A stretch of DNA of 9,530 nt, taken from NCBI GenBank assembly GCA_030064695.1, contig JASHYV010000042.1:1-9530 (forward strand), given 5' to 3'. The notes under the pieces were generated by a model. That model ran no database searches. It had not been told where the DNA came from and worked only from the letters and a program-made list of their open reading frames with translations. The DNA comes from Thermoplasmata archaeon (GTDB taxonomy: Archaea; Thermoplasmatota; Thermoplasmata; UBA184). Positions 1-5,895 of the stretch are shown here, in pieces; the stretch's first letter is position 1, and each line of letters opens with the position of its first letter. A program made the position numbers and the translations under genes.

Positions 1-731
1 TCCGGGGCGCCGGCCGCGGTCCGGAGGCTCATGATGTCGCCGCCCAGGCGGTCCTTGAGCTCGCCCGGGGAGCCGGTCGCGACGATCTGGCCGTGGTCGA
101 TGATCGCGATCCGGTCGCACATCGTGTCCGCCTCGTCCAAGTAGTGGGTGGTGACGAACACCGTGAGCCCGGTGTCCTTCCGGAGCTTCTGCACGAAATC
201 CCAGAAGCCGGCCCGGCCCTGGGGGTCGAGGCCCAGCGTCGGCTCGTCGAGGAACAGGATCTTCGGCTGGTTGATGAGGCCGACCGCGAGCTCGAGCCGG
301 CGGCGCATGCCGCCCGAGTAGGTCTTCGCCAGGCGATCGGCCGCCTCGGAGAGCTGCATCCGCTCGATGAGCGACTCCGACCGGGTCCGCGCCTCCGCGC
401 GGCCGACCTGGAAGCAGCCCGCCGCGACCTCGAGGTTCTCGCGGCCCGTGAGGTCGCCGTCCGCGGTCGACTCCTGGAAGATCACGCCGATCCGCTTCTT
501 GACCAGCTCGGGCTGGCGCATCACGTCGAGGCCGTCGACGATCGCGCTGCCCGAGGTGGGCCGGAGCCCGGCCGTCAGCATCCCGACGGTCGTCGTCTTG
601 CCGGCCCCGTTGGGGCCGAGGAAGCCGAACGCCTCCCCGGGGTCGACCTGGATCGACACCTCGGAGACCGCCTTGATCTTCCCGCCGTACACCTTCGTCA
701 GCTTGTCGGTGATGACCGCCTTCGTCGCCAT
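1..731 (-). CDS. ABC transporter ATP-binding protein, DrrA/CcmA-like (3' end cut by window)
   Basis: ATPase subunit of an ABC-2 type exporter. It hydrolyses ATP at the inner face of the membrane to drive export of a drug or lipid by a separate permease. All nucleotide-binding motifs are visible in the 243 residues present: Walker A GPNGAGKT (residues 39-46), Q-loop Gln86, signature YSGGM (138-142), Walker B ILFLDEPT (158-165, with Asp162 and Glu163), D-loop GLDP and switch His196. The start is ATG at 731. A GGAG ribosome-binding site (743-746) overlaps the stop codon of the upstream padR gene, 14 nt away, so the two genes are cotranscribed and probably translationally coupled. The C-terminus and the expected membrane permease lie beyond the left edge. 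The motif order and PadR partner fit the daunorubicin-resistance (DrrA) type; the substrate cannot be told. Confidence 0.95.
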   Translation of the reverse strand, partial: MATKAVITDKLTKVYGGKIKAVSEVSIQVDPGEAFGFLGPNGAGKTTTVGMLTAGLRPTSGSAIVDGLDVMRQPELVKKRIGVIFQESTADGDLTGRENLEVAAGCFQVGRAEARTRSESLIERMQLSEAADRLAKTYSGGMRRRLELAVGLINQPKILFLDEPTLGLDPQGRAGFWDFVQKLRKDTGLTVFVTTHYLDEADTMCDRIAIIDHGQIVATGSPGELKDRLGGDIMSLRTAAGAP

Positions 732-745
732 GGTTGTGTGTGCTC

Positions 746-1159
746 CTACGAGTTCCTCAGCCGGCGCAGTCGCTCGGCGACCGCGTCGAGATCGTTCTGG
801 AATGAGTTCGTGACCGTCGGCTCCGAGCGCTTGAGATCTTCGAGGTAGGCGGTGAGGCCCGAGAGCTCCCGGACGACGTCGGCCGGGTTCCGGGGACCGC
901 GCGGCGGCCGCTCGAACTCCCAGGGCATCCCCTCGCGCCCGCCGCCCACGAGCTCGTACCGGCCATCCTCCCGCTTCGTGACGGTACCCTCGGCGACCAT
1001 CTCCTCGAGCAGCGGATAGACCGAGCCGGGGGAGGGTCGCCACCAGCCCTGGGTCATCACTTCCACGTCGTCCATGATCTCCGCGCCGTTCCGGGGCTGC
1101 CGGCGGAGGACGCGGACGATCCAGTTCCGCAGACCCCGCTTCTTGCGCATCCCCCACAT
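746..1159 (-). CDS. PadR family transcriptional regulator
   Basis: 137-residue winged-helix repressor of the PadR type. The N-terminal DNA-binding domain contains the family hallmarks PRNGAEIMDDVE (residues 22-33) and RPSPGSVYPLLEEM (41-54), followed by the wing EDGRYELV. The C-terminal helical part (about 93-135) would form the dimerisation arm. PadR proteins next to ABC-2 ATPases usually repress their own operon until a drug or other ligand binds, and this gene directly precedes such an ATPase. I chose ATG 1159 because the conserved core begins immediately after it and a TATC element lies about 30 nt upstream. ATG 1150, with the GATATC element 26-27 nt upstream, is an equally possible leaderless start. 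The frame remains open to 1213, but that extension runs through the AT-rich promoter and is unlikely to be coding. Confidence 0.93.
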   Translation of the reverse strand: MWGMRKKRGLRNWIVRVLRRQPRNGAEIMDDVEVMTQGWWRPSPGSVYPLLEEMVAEGTVTKREDGRYELVGGGREGMPWEFERPPRGPRNPADVVRELSGLTAYLEDLKRSEPTVTNSFQNDLDAVAERLRRLRNS

Positions 1160-1173
1160 GGGCTCGATTTTCC

Positions 1174-1200
1174 GATATCGACATTTCGATACCCCTATTT
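1174..1200 (-). promoter_or_regulatory. padR promoter with candidate PadR operator (inverted repeat)
   Basis: This is the most AT-rich patch of the window, lying between the divergent padR and membrane-protein genes. It contains a perfect 6-4-6 inverted repeat, TATCGA (1176-1181) and TCGATA (1186-1191), with spacer CATT. Read toward padR, TATC-type TATA-like elements lie at 1188-1191 and 1174-1179, about 27-30 nt from the two possible start codons, so the repeat overlaps the core promoter. This is the expected place for an autoregulatory PadR site. The operator role is inference. A repeat of this size alone is not statistically striking. Confidence 0.5.
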
Positions 1201-1288
1201 GGCGTCTCCGCACCTCCGGTGCGCTCCCGCGGGTCGGTCTCCGAGGAGCCCGCCGCGAGTCGGAAGCCCCTCGCCCCGCCGTCGCAGC

Positions 1289-1297
1289 CTAGATAAC
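1289..1297 (+). promoter_or_regulatory. TATA-like element for the six-TM protein gene
   Basis: The sequence CTAGATAAC stands out in GC-rich surroundings about 40 nt before the ATG at 1334. With archaeal spacing, transcription would start near 1320, giving a leader of about 14 nt that opens with the GGAG ribosome-binding site at 1322-1325. This is position-based inference. Confidence 0.35.
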
Positions 1298-1333
1298 CCG
1301 GCCGGCCCTCCGAGGCGCCGCGGAGCTCCCAAC

Positions 1334-2041
1334 ATGGCGACCTCGGCGGTGGAGCGGGCGAAGCTCGACGAGAAGGGAACGTTCCGTCTCGGCATCGGCG
1401 CGGGCTTCGGTCTCGCTGGGGCGCTCGCGGCGATCGTGGTACCGGCAATCTTCGTCCTTCTGGTCGAGTTCGACCCCGGCGGATTCTTCACGTTCGCGAG
1501 CGGGTTCGTCCAGGTGCTCGGCTACCTCGTCCTGATCGGCGCGCTGCTCCTGCTGGTCTCCCTGTTCCTCTACCGGAGGGCCTACGCCGCGCTCCGCAAA
1601 GTCGACAGCCGGTTCTGGATCGCGTCGATCCTGTGCCTCATCGGGTCGATCGGATTCCTCCTGCTGCTCGTTTCTGCCGGGATCGTGGTCGGGAACTCGT
1701 CGAGCCTGGTCGCCTGCGCGCACGGCGCCGCGAGCCACATCATCACGTGCCTCAAGTCGCAGCAGCCGCTCGGAGCGTACACCGCGCTGGCGGGCTTCTG
1801 GCTCGGGTGGATCGGAGGCGTGGGGATCGTGCTGGGCTTGGGGCTCGCGGCCGGTCGCTTCCAGCGCGGCGCCTACGCGGCCGGGGGCATCGCCTACGCG
1901 CTCCTGCTCCTGGTGCTGATCGGGCCGTTCGTGGCGGAGCTGGTGACGATCCCGGACATCGGCTACGTCCTTCTGCTCGTACCGATCCTCGGGGTGTTCG
2001 CCCCGGCCGCCGTTCTCGCCGGGAGCCGGAACCCACCCTAG
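1334..2041 (+). CDS. Six-TM integral membrane protein, possibly DUF973-like
   Basis: 235-residue polytopic membrane protein with no recognisable enzyme motif. Hydrophobic segments lie at roughly residues 17-45, 56-80, 95-120, 146-172, 182-203 and 210-229. The stretch ALRKVDSRFW after the second helix and the overall layout resemble archaeal DUF973-type membrane proteins; that assignment is from memory and unproven. The loop between helices 3 and 4 carries two cysteines (Cys128 and Cys139) that could form a disulfide if the loop is extracytoplasmic. The ATG at 1334 has a GGAG ribosome-binding site 8 nt upstream; the frame is open further 5', but that part reads into the promoter region. msrA follows after 43 nt. 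The gene is divergent from padR and might be under its control. Function unknown. Confidence 0.85.
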   Translation: MATSAVERAKLDEKGTFRLGIGAGFGLAGALAAIVVPAIFVLLVEFDPGGFFTFASGFVQVLGYLVLIGALLLLVSLFLYRRAYAALRKVDSRFWIASILCLIGSIGFLLLLVSAGIVVGNSSSLVACAHGAASHIITCLKSQQPLGAYTALAGFWLGWIGGVGIVLGLGLAAGRFQRGAYAAGGIAYALLLLVLIGPFVAELVTIPDIGYVLLLVPILGVFAPAAVLAGSRNPP

Positions 2042-2052
2042 CCACGGGGCAA

Positions 2053-2063
2053 GCGCTAAGCGC
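2053..2063 (+). promoter_or_regulatory. Palindromic weak promoter element upstream of msrA
   Basis: GCGCT-A-AGCGC is an 11-bp palindrome whose central CTAAG is centred 27 nt before the msrA ATG, where an archaeal TATA box of a leaderless mRNA would sit. The element is a poor TATA match. It could instead be a regulator site, or msrA could be read through from the upstream gene. Confidence 0.3.
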
Positions 2064-2084
2064 CTTCGAGGCGGGTCGAGAGGG

Positions 2085-2642
2085 ATGGCCGATCGTCCCC
2101 CGGGCTCCGAGGTCGCGACGCTCGCGTCGGGCTGCTTCTGGTGCACCGAGGCGGTGTTCAGCGACCTCGACGGCGTCGTGAGCGTCAACCCCGGGTACAC
2201 CGGGGGCACGAAGGCGAACCCGACCTACGAGGACGTCTGCACCGACACCACGGGCCACGCGGAGGCGACCGAGATCGTGTTCGACCCGCGGAAGATCTCC
2301 TACCACGACCTCCTGACGATCTTCTTCACGACGCACGATCCGACCAGCTTGAACCGGCAGGGCCACGACGTGGGCACGCAGTACCGGTCCGCGATCTTCT
2401 ACCACTCCCCGGCGCAGCAGGCGACGGCGCTCCAGGTGAAGCAGGAGCTCGAGGCCGCGAAGCTGTACCGCCACCCGATCGTGACCGAGATCGCGCCCGC
2501 CTCGACGTTCTTTCCGGCCGAGGAGTACCACCGCAACTACTTCCGGCTCCACCCCGAGCGCGCGTACTGCGCCGCGGTGATCGCTCCGAAGGTCGCGAAG
2601 TTCCGCAAGCAGTACGCGGCCCGGCTGAAACCCGGCGTCTGA
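2085..2642 (+). CDS. msrA: Peptide methionine sulfoxide reductase MsrA
   Basis: 185-residue cytoplasmic repair enzyme that reduces the S-epimer of methionine sulfoxide in proteins and free methionine. The catalytic motif is GCFWCTEAVF, with nucleophile Cys17. It is followed by family blocks GYTGG (37-41), NPTYEDVC (45-52), TGHAE (56-60), and HDPTSLNRQGHDVGTQYRS (84-102). Cys162 in RAYC near the C-terminus is the likely resolving cysteine. This is the CFWC form of MsrA rather than the common GCFWG form, and Cys20 could join the disulfide relay. Length is normal for the family. The ATG at 2085 leaves 15 residues before the motif. No thioredoxin or msrB gene is nearby. Its end converges with the LysE-family gene. 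Confidence 0.97.
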   Translation: MADRPPGSEVATLASGCFWCTEAVFSDLDGVVSVNPGYTGGTKANPTYEDVCTDTTGHAEATEIVFDPRKISYHDLLTIFFTTHDPTSLNRQGHDVGTQYRSAIFYHSPAQQATALQVKQELEAAKLYRHPIVTEIAPASTFFPAEEYHRNYFRLHPERAYCAAVIAPKVAKFRKQYAARLKPGV

Positions 2643-2649
2643 ACGCCGG
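2632..2649. terminator. Hairpin across the msrA stop codon, candidate bidirectional terminator
   Basis: A perfect 7-bp inverted repeat, CCGGCGT (2632-2638) and ACGCCGG (2643-2649), encloses a 4-nt loop, CTGA, that carries the msrA stop codon. The convergent LysE-family gene ends at 2652, only two bases beyond, so the same stem could act on both transcripts. There is no T-run after it on either strand, so termination activity is uncertain. Confidence 0.4.
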
Positions 2650-2651
2650 CG

Positions 2652-3227
2652 CTACCGCGCCAGGTAGACGAAGTAGGCCGCGAAGCCGAAGAGGATCGCG
2701 CACGAGACGACCGCCACGGCGTTGCGCATCGCCGGGTACCGCCGGCTGCCGCGATGGATGACCGTCGGGAAGACGAGGATCCAGACCAGGATGGCGGAGA
2801 ACAGCCCGACGAACAGGATGAGCCCGCCCAGGTAGGCGAAGGCGAGGCCGGCCGTGAGCCACCAGGCGATCTGGACGGGATTCGAGACCCCGACCCCGAG
2901 CGCCTGGGAGAAGGTCCGGACCGGGTCCTCGATCGGCGGGGCCGGTAGGTTCCGGCGGACCCAGAGCCGGTAGCCGAAGTACCCCATCACGATCGCCCCG
3001 AGGACATAGACCACCCGCAGATACTCCGTGAGATCGACGACCGAGCGGAGCCCGTAGACGAGGAGGCCGAGCACGAGGTCCGCCGACATCGCCCCGAGAC
3101 CGGTGACAAAGCCCGCGCGCCAGGACCGGACCGAGAGCGAGGCGATGAGCGCGTTCATCGGCCCGGGCGGGATCGTCAGCGAGAACCCGAGCAGGAGACC
3201 GAACCCGAACTCCTCTACCCCCGTCAT
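2652..3227 (-). CDS. LysE family amino-acid/metabolite exporter
   Basis: 191-residue inner-membrane exporter of the LysE/RhtB superfamily, which exports amino acids or similar small metabolites by proton or ion antiport. The N-terminal LTIPPGPMNA (residues 17-26) is the family signature. About six hydrophobic helices follow, with the central SNPVQIAWWL block (115-124) in the usual position at the start of helix 4. The length is normal for a LysE translocator. The ATG at 3227 gives the expected short N-terminus; no convincing ribosome-binding site is visible. It converges with msrA, with 9 nt between the stop codons. The upstream minus-strand OsmC gene ends 90 nt away, so it may be read from its own promoter. 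The substrate cannot be told from sequence. Confidence 0.9.
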   Translation of the reverse strand: MTGVEEFGFGLLLGFSLTIPPGPMNALIASLSVRSWRAGFVTGLGAMSADLVLGLLVYGLRSVVDLTEYLRVVYVLGAIVMGYFGYRLWVRRNLPAPPIEDPVRTFSQALGVGVSNPVQIAWWLTAGLAFAYLGGLILFVGLFSAILVWILVFPTVIHRGSRRYPAMRNAVAVVSCAILFGFAAYFVYLAR

Positions 3228-3317
3228 GGCCGCTCGCCCGGGGCCGTCGCTAGCGCCGAGTCATGACGGCGAGCGGATCGGCACGGCGACGGACTGCGCG
3301 CCCGGTCGGTCGGCCCG

Positions 3318-3770
3318 TCACATGCCGGCCGGTTCGGTCGACCGGACGGGAGTCAGGACGATCTCCGCCCCCTCCCGGACCGCGCCCGAAACGGGACAGT
3401 AGTCCGCGAAGATCTCGAAGCAGTGGTCGACCTTCGGCTGGTCGGCGGGATCGACCGGGTCGGCCCGGATCGCGACCTCGAGCCGCACGACCCGGAGGCG
3501 CCCCTTCGCGTTCCGACCGAAGATCGGCCGCACCGAGGTCGAGATCGGCTTCACGGCCACGTGGGCGCGCTCGAAGCAGGCGTAGAGCGTTGAACTCATG
3601 CAGTGGCCGACGGCGACCGCGAGCGACTGGGCGGGATTGGGGCCCGCCCCTCCGCCGGTCGGCGGTCCCTCGTCGACCACATGGCCGGCGACCTTCGGCC
3701 CGTCGAACTCGACCTCGAATCGGTACTTCTCCTGCTGGCGCAGCCGTGCTTCGGGCGTGCTCGCCGCCAT
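3318..3770 (-). CDS. OsmC family peroxiredoxin-like protein
   Basis: 150-residue cytoplasmic protein of the OsmC/Ohr family, thiol peroxidases that reduce organic hydroperoxides. The two family cysteines are visible: Cys57 in GHCMSSTL at the start of the central helix, and Cys125 in DYCPVSGAV. The N-terminal part (KYRFEVEFDG) forms the usual strands, and GAGPNPAQSLAVAVGHC matches the OsmC pattern before the first cysteine. Two extra cysteines (65 and 117) are present. It is nearer to the general OsmC/YhfA-type branch than to Ohr, but the branch is not certain. ATG 3770 is chosen because the frame upstream of it reads against other genes. The four-TM protein gene ends 50 nt upstream on the same strand, so the two may be cotranscribed. 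Confidence 0.92.
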   Translation of the reverse strand: MAASTPEARLRQQEKYRFEVEFDGPKVAGHVVDEGPPTGGGAGPNPAQSLAVAVGHCMSSTLYACFERAHVAVKPISTSVRPIFGRNAKGRLRVVRLEVAIRADPVDPADQPKVDHCFEIFADYCPVSGAVREGAEIVLTPVRSTEPAGM

Positions 3771-3820
3771 GGTCCCCTCGGACGGGCGAACGTGCGGCGG
3801 GGGATGAATCCGCCGGACCG

Positions 3821-4195
3821 CTAGGGCGCGGGGCTCTTCGGCGGGATGACGCGCACCTCGGGGACGATCGTCGAGGGTCGCCAGAAGATCGCGAGGATCC
3901 CTCCGATGAGCACGAGCAGGAAGCCGATCACGAAGCCGGCGAGCGCGAACGGGATGCTGACGACCGCGAACAGGACCGCGAGCAGGCCCCAGAGGAGGTG
4001 CAGCCGGGGCGTGGCGAGCATCAGCACGCCGACGATCAGGATCAGGAGCCCGTCGAGGAGCCCGATGAAGAAGAGCGCGGAGAAGAAGGAGAAGATGGAG
4101 AAGATCGCGCCCACGATCGCGAGGATCAGACCCCCGCCGAGGACGAACAGCCCACCGACGATCGTGAGCACCCCGGCCCCTACCGGACGCGACAT
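3821..4195 (-). CDS. Small four-TM membrane protein of unknown function
   Basis: 124-residue, almost wholly hydrophobic protein with helices at about residues 6-32, 37-61, 65-83 and 83-104, and a short polar, proline-rich C-terminal tail (105-124). There are no charged or catalytic motifs within the helices. The layout recalls the small DUF6114-like membrane proteins of archaea and actinobacteria, but I do not claim membership. The ATG at 4195 is supported by a TATA box centred about 29 nt upstream, so the mRNA is probably leaderless. The OsmC gene lies 50 nt downstream. The opposite strand also has long open frames here, which are GC-driven shadows. Confidence 0.82.
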   Translation of the reverse strand: MSRPVGAGVLTIVGGLFVLGGGLILAIVGAIFSIFSFFSALFFIGLLDGLLILIVGVLMLATPRLHLLWGLLAVLFAVVSIPFALAGFVIGFLLVLIGGILAIFWRPSTIVPEVRVIPPKSPAP

Positions 4196-4220
4196 CGTGG
4201 GAGTGCGAGCATCGGGCCCC

Positions 4221-4228
4221 GTATAATG
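4221..4228 (-). promoter_or_regulatory. Archaeal TATA box for the four-TM protein gene (leaderless promoter)
   Basis: CATTATAC on the minus strand is the best TATA match in the window, centred 29-30 nt before the ATG at 4195, so transcription would start within a few bases of the start codon. Read on the plus strand it is GTATAATG and could also serve the divergent toroid-protein gene (ATG 4285), with a leader of about 34 nt. Confidence 0.65.
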
Positions 4229-4284
4229 AGCTTCCGCCGCACCGCCACCGCCTAGGCGAAGTACCGCGCTGGCGTCCCCGCCCC

Positions 4285-5271
4285 ATGGCCCAGCCGATCT
4301 CCCCGGAGCTCGAGTCCTGGCTCCTGACCGACTCGGACGCCTCCGTACGGTACCGATACCTCACTGACGTGGCGGGCCTCCCCGAGACCGATCGCGCAGT
4401 CGTGGACAGTCGGGCTCGCATCGGCCGCGAGGGCTGGGCCGCCGAGATCCTCGCCGAGCAGCTCCCGAGCGGGGCCTGGGACTCGGAGCAGCTGGACGCG
4501 CCCCATCTGTACCGCCCCAAGTACATCGCCACGAACTGGCGGCTTATCGTGCTCTCCGATCTGGGCGTCACCCGATCGACGGCCGGCGTCTCCCGCGCGG
4601 TCGATCTGATGTTCGCCGCGCAGGACCGGCCGGACGACGAGTTGGGGGGTGCGGAGAGCGAGCTCTGCTTCACCGGCAACGCGGTCCGCTTCCTCACCCG
4701 CTTCGGGTACGGGAGCGACCCGCGCGTGCACCGGGCTCGCGACTGGCTGATCGCCACCCAGAAGGCGGACGGCGGCTGGCACTGCTTCCCGTCGGAGGTC
4801 GGTACGCTCGACGGCTGGGAGGCGCTGGCGGCCTTCGCCGTGGTCCCCGATTCGGAGCGGCCCGCGCCGATGCGGGCGGCGATCGCACGGGGCGCCACGT
4901 TCTACCTCGATCGCGGCCTCCTCCGAGAGGGTGAGCCCTACGGACCCTGGGCCCGACTCCACTACCCCACGCACTACTACTACGACCTGATGGTCGGGCT
5001 CGACACGCTGACGCGGCTCGGCTACGGTCGGGACCACCGGATCGGCCCGGCGCTCGACCTGCTCGAGTCCAAGCGGGACGCCCATGGGCGCTGGGCGATC
5101 GAGGCGGTGCACCCGGACCTCGCGGAGGGCGCCGGATACCGAGTGAAAGGTCCGGTCTATCCGTTCCAGCTCGAGATGCCGGGCGAACCGAGCCGTTGGC
5201 TCACGATGACCGGGCTCGCTACCCTGGTCCGGGCTGGCCGGATCCCACGCCCGACGCCGACGCAACCCTGA
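4285..5271 (+). CDS. Alpha/alpha-toroid protein (terpenoid cyclase/prenyltransferase fold), function unknown
   Basis: 328-residue soluble protein built of repeated helical pairs with QW-like turns: GAWDSEQL (63-70), QKADGGWHCFP (159-169), SKRDAHGRWAIE (262-273) and a conserved-looking end MPGEPSRWLT (298-307). This is the pattern of the squalene-cyclase/protein-prenyltransferase superfamily. The DXDD catalytic motif of class II terpene cyclases is absent, and the protein is half the length of squalene-hopene cyclase. It resembles a widespread uncharacterised family that databases often list as squalene cyclase-like or, wrongly, as nitrogen fixation protein NifH. Cys128 (ELCFTG), Cys167 (GGWHC) and His230 (YPTHYYYD) sit where related sequences, as I recall them, also have Cys, Cys and His, suggesting a metal site. 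The 108-residue membrane protein follows after 28 nt. Confidence 0.88.
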   Translation: MAQPISPELESWLLTDSDASVRYRYLTDVAGLPETDRAVVDSRARIGREGWAAEILAEQLPSGAWDSEQLDAPHLYRPKYIATNWRLIVLSDLGVTRSTAGVSRAVDLMFAAQDRPDDELGGAESELCFTGNAVRFLTRFGYGSDPRVHRARDWLIATQKADGGWHCFPSEVGTLDGWEALAAFAVVPDSERPAPMRAAIARGATFYLDRGLLREGEPYGPWARLHYPTHYYYDLMVGLDTLTRLGYGRDHRIGPALDLLESKRDAHGRWAIEAVHPDLAEGAGYRVKGPVYPFQLEMPGEPSRWLTMTGLATLVRAGRIPRPTPTQP

Positions 5272-5299
5272 TGTTGAAGGGCCCCCTCGGGAGCGGCGA

Positions 5300-5626
5300 A
5301 TGGACGCGGAGCTCTCCGACGAGTTCGACGACGACGTCGCGCAGGACCAGGTGCTCGCGGCGGGAGGCCTCTACGAGGTCGGCACCGTCTCCGGCACCGG
5401 CTGGAAGTTCGTGCTGGGGATCGGCATCGTGCTCACCGCGGTCGGCCTCCTGCTCGACCTGACCGCGCTGCGCGGGATCCTGCCGATCCCGGATTATTAT
5501 CCCACTCCGATCGGTTCCGCGCTCCTCGTCGCGGTGCTCGTCGTCGGCGTCCTGCTGCTCGTGGCCGGCATTGTGCTCGCGGCGACCTCGCGCCGGCGTG
5601 GGGACGGCATCAAGCCGATCGTCTGA
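5300..5626 (+). CDS. Small two-TM membrane protein with acidic N-terminus
   Basis: 108-residue hypothetical protein. The N-terminal 20 residues are strongly acidic (SDEFDDDVAQD). Two transmembrane helices follow at about 36-58 and 72-95, then a basic cytoplasmic-type end SRRRGDGIK. The charge pattern suggests both termini may be cytoplasmic, though the acidic head makes this uncertain. The ATG at 5300 is supported by a GGGAG ribosome-binding site (5289-5293) with a 6-nt spacer. It lies 28 nt behind the toroid-protein gene with no promoter-like element between, so cotranscription is likely. A connection in function is only a guess. No family recognised. Confidence 0.8.
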   Translation: MDAELSDEFDDDVAQDQVLAAGGLYEVGTVSGTGWKFVLGIGIVLTAVGLLLDLTALRGILPIPDYYPTPIGSALLVAVLVVGVLLLVAGIVLAATSRRRGDGIKPIV

Positions 5627-5639
5627 ACCCACGACGGGC

Positions 5640-5654
5640 CGGCCTATACGGCCG
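5640..5654 (+). promoter_or_regulatory. TATA box inside an inverted repeat, upstream of the 45-residue zinc ribbon
   Basis: CGGCC-TATAC-GGCCG: a 5-bp inverted repeat frames a TATA element centred 26 nt before the ATG at 5673, the spacing of a leaderless archaeal promoter. The flanking repeat could be an operator over the TATA box or a weak hairpin ending the upstream transcript (stop at 5626). Confidence 0.55.
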
Positions 5655-5672
5655 AACGCCTTCGGTCGCCCG

Positions 5673-5810
5673 ATGACCGGCGAGGCCCCTCGCATCCTCT
5701 GCCCGGACTGCGGGCGCTCGATCGTGGTCGAGGAGACCTGGCGTCTCGTTGAATGCCCGAACTGCCACCGGGTGATCTCGCGCATGGACGACGACGCGCG
5801 CTTCGACTGA
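5673..5810 (+). CDS. 45-residue zinc-ribbon microprotein
   Basis: Very small protein with two zinc-binding knuckles, CPDCG (Cys10, Cys13) and CPNCH (Cys28, Cys31), spaced CX2C-X14-CX2C. This is the pattern of a stand-alone zinc ribbon that would bind one zinc ion. The C-terminal tail is acidic (MDDDARFD). Such archaeal microproteins are often found unlinked to any one pathway and may bind nucleic acid or a protein partner; no function can be assigned here. The frame is open upstream to 5571, but ATG 5673 is chosen because a TATA box lies 26 nt before it and the upstream part overlaps the preceding gene in another frame. moaA follows after 85 nt and has its own promoter candidate. Confidence 0.8.
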   Translation: MTGEAPRILCPDCGRSIVVEETWRLVECPNCHRVISRMDDDARFD

Positions 5811-5860
5811 CCATCGGGGGCCTCCTCCGGACGAGGGGACAGGGGCCGGGCCCCGCGGTC

Positions 5861-5872
5861 AACCCTTTACGC
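5861..5872 (+). promoter_or_regulatory. TATA-like element for moaA
   Basis: AACCCTTTACGC is an AT-enriched break in very GC-rich DNA. Its TTTA (5866-5869) is centred 28 nt before the moaA ATG at 5896, matching the leaderless spacing seen at other genes here. The match to a TATA consensus is weak. Confidence 0.4.
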
Positions 5873-5895
5873 TGGGCCCGGCTCGGTGGGGAGCC

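Noticed and set aside
93..848. Plus-strand open frame of 251 residues
   Set aside because: It is antisense to the ABC ATPase, whose motifs are all intact; its composition is shadow-like.
1289..2209. Minus-strand open frame of 306 residues
   Set aside because: It is antisense to the six-TM gene and to the start of msrA, and rich in Asp/Arg/Glu/Gln as expected of the reverse of hydrophobic codons.
3263..4255. Plus-strand open frame of 330 residues
   Set aside because: It is low-complexity Arg/Pro/Asp/Glu-rich, and lies opposite the OsmC and four-TM genes, which have recognisable sequence. It is a GC-driven shadow.
3771..4898. 5' part of a very long minus-strand open frame (526 residues) continuous with the OsmC gene
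   Set aside because: Only its last 150 residues match a family (OsmC). The rest is antisense or out of frame to the four-TM and toroid-protein genes and has shadow-type Arg/Ser/Pro-rich composition.
4285..5271. Labels NifH or squalene-hopene cyclase for the toroid protein
   Set aside because: There is no P-loop or nitrogenase iron-protein motif, and no DXDD motif. Such labels in databases come from error propagation or fold similarity alone.
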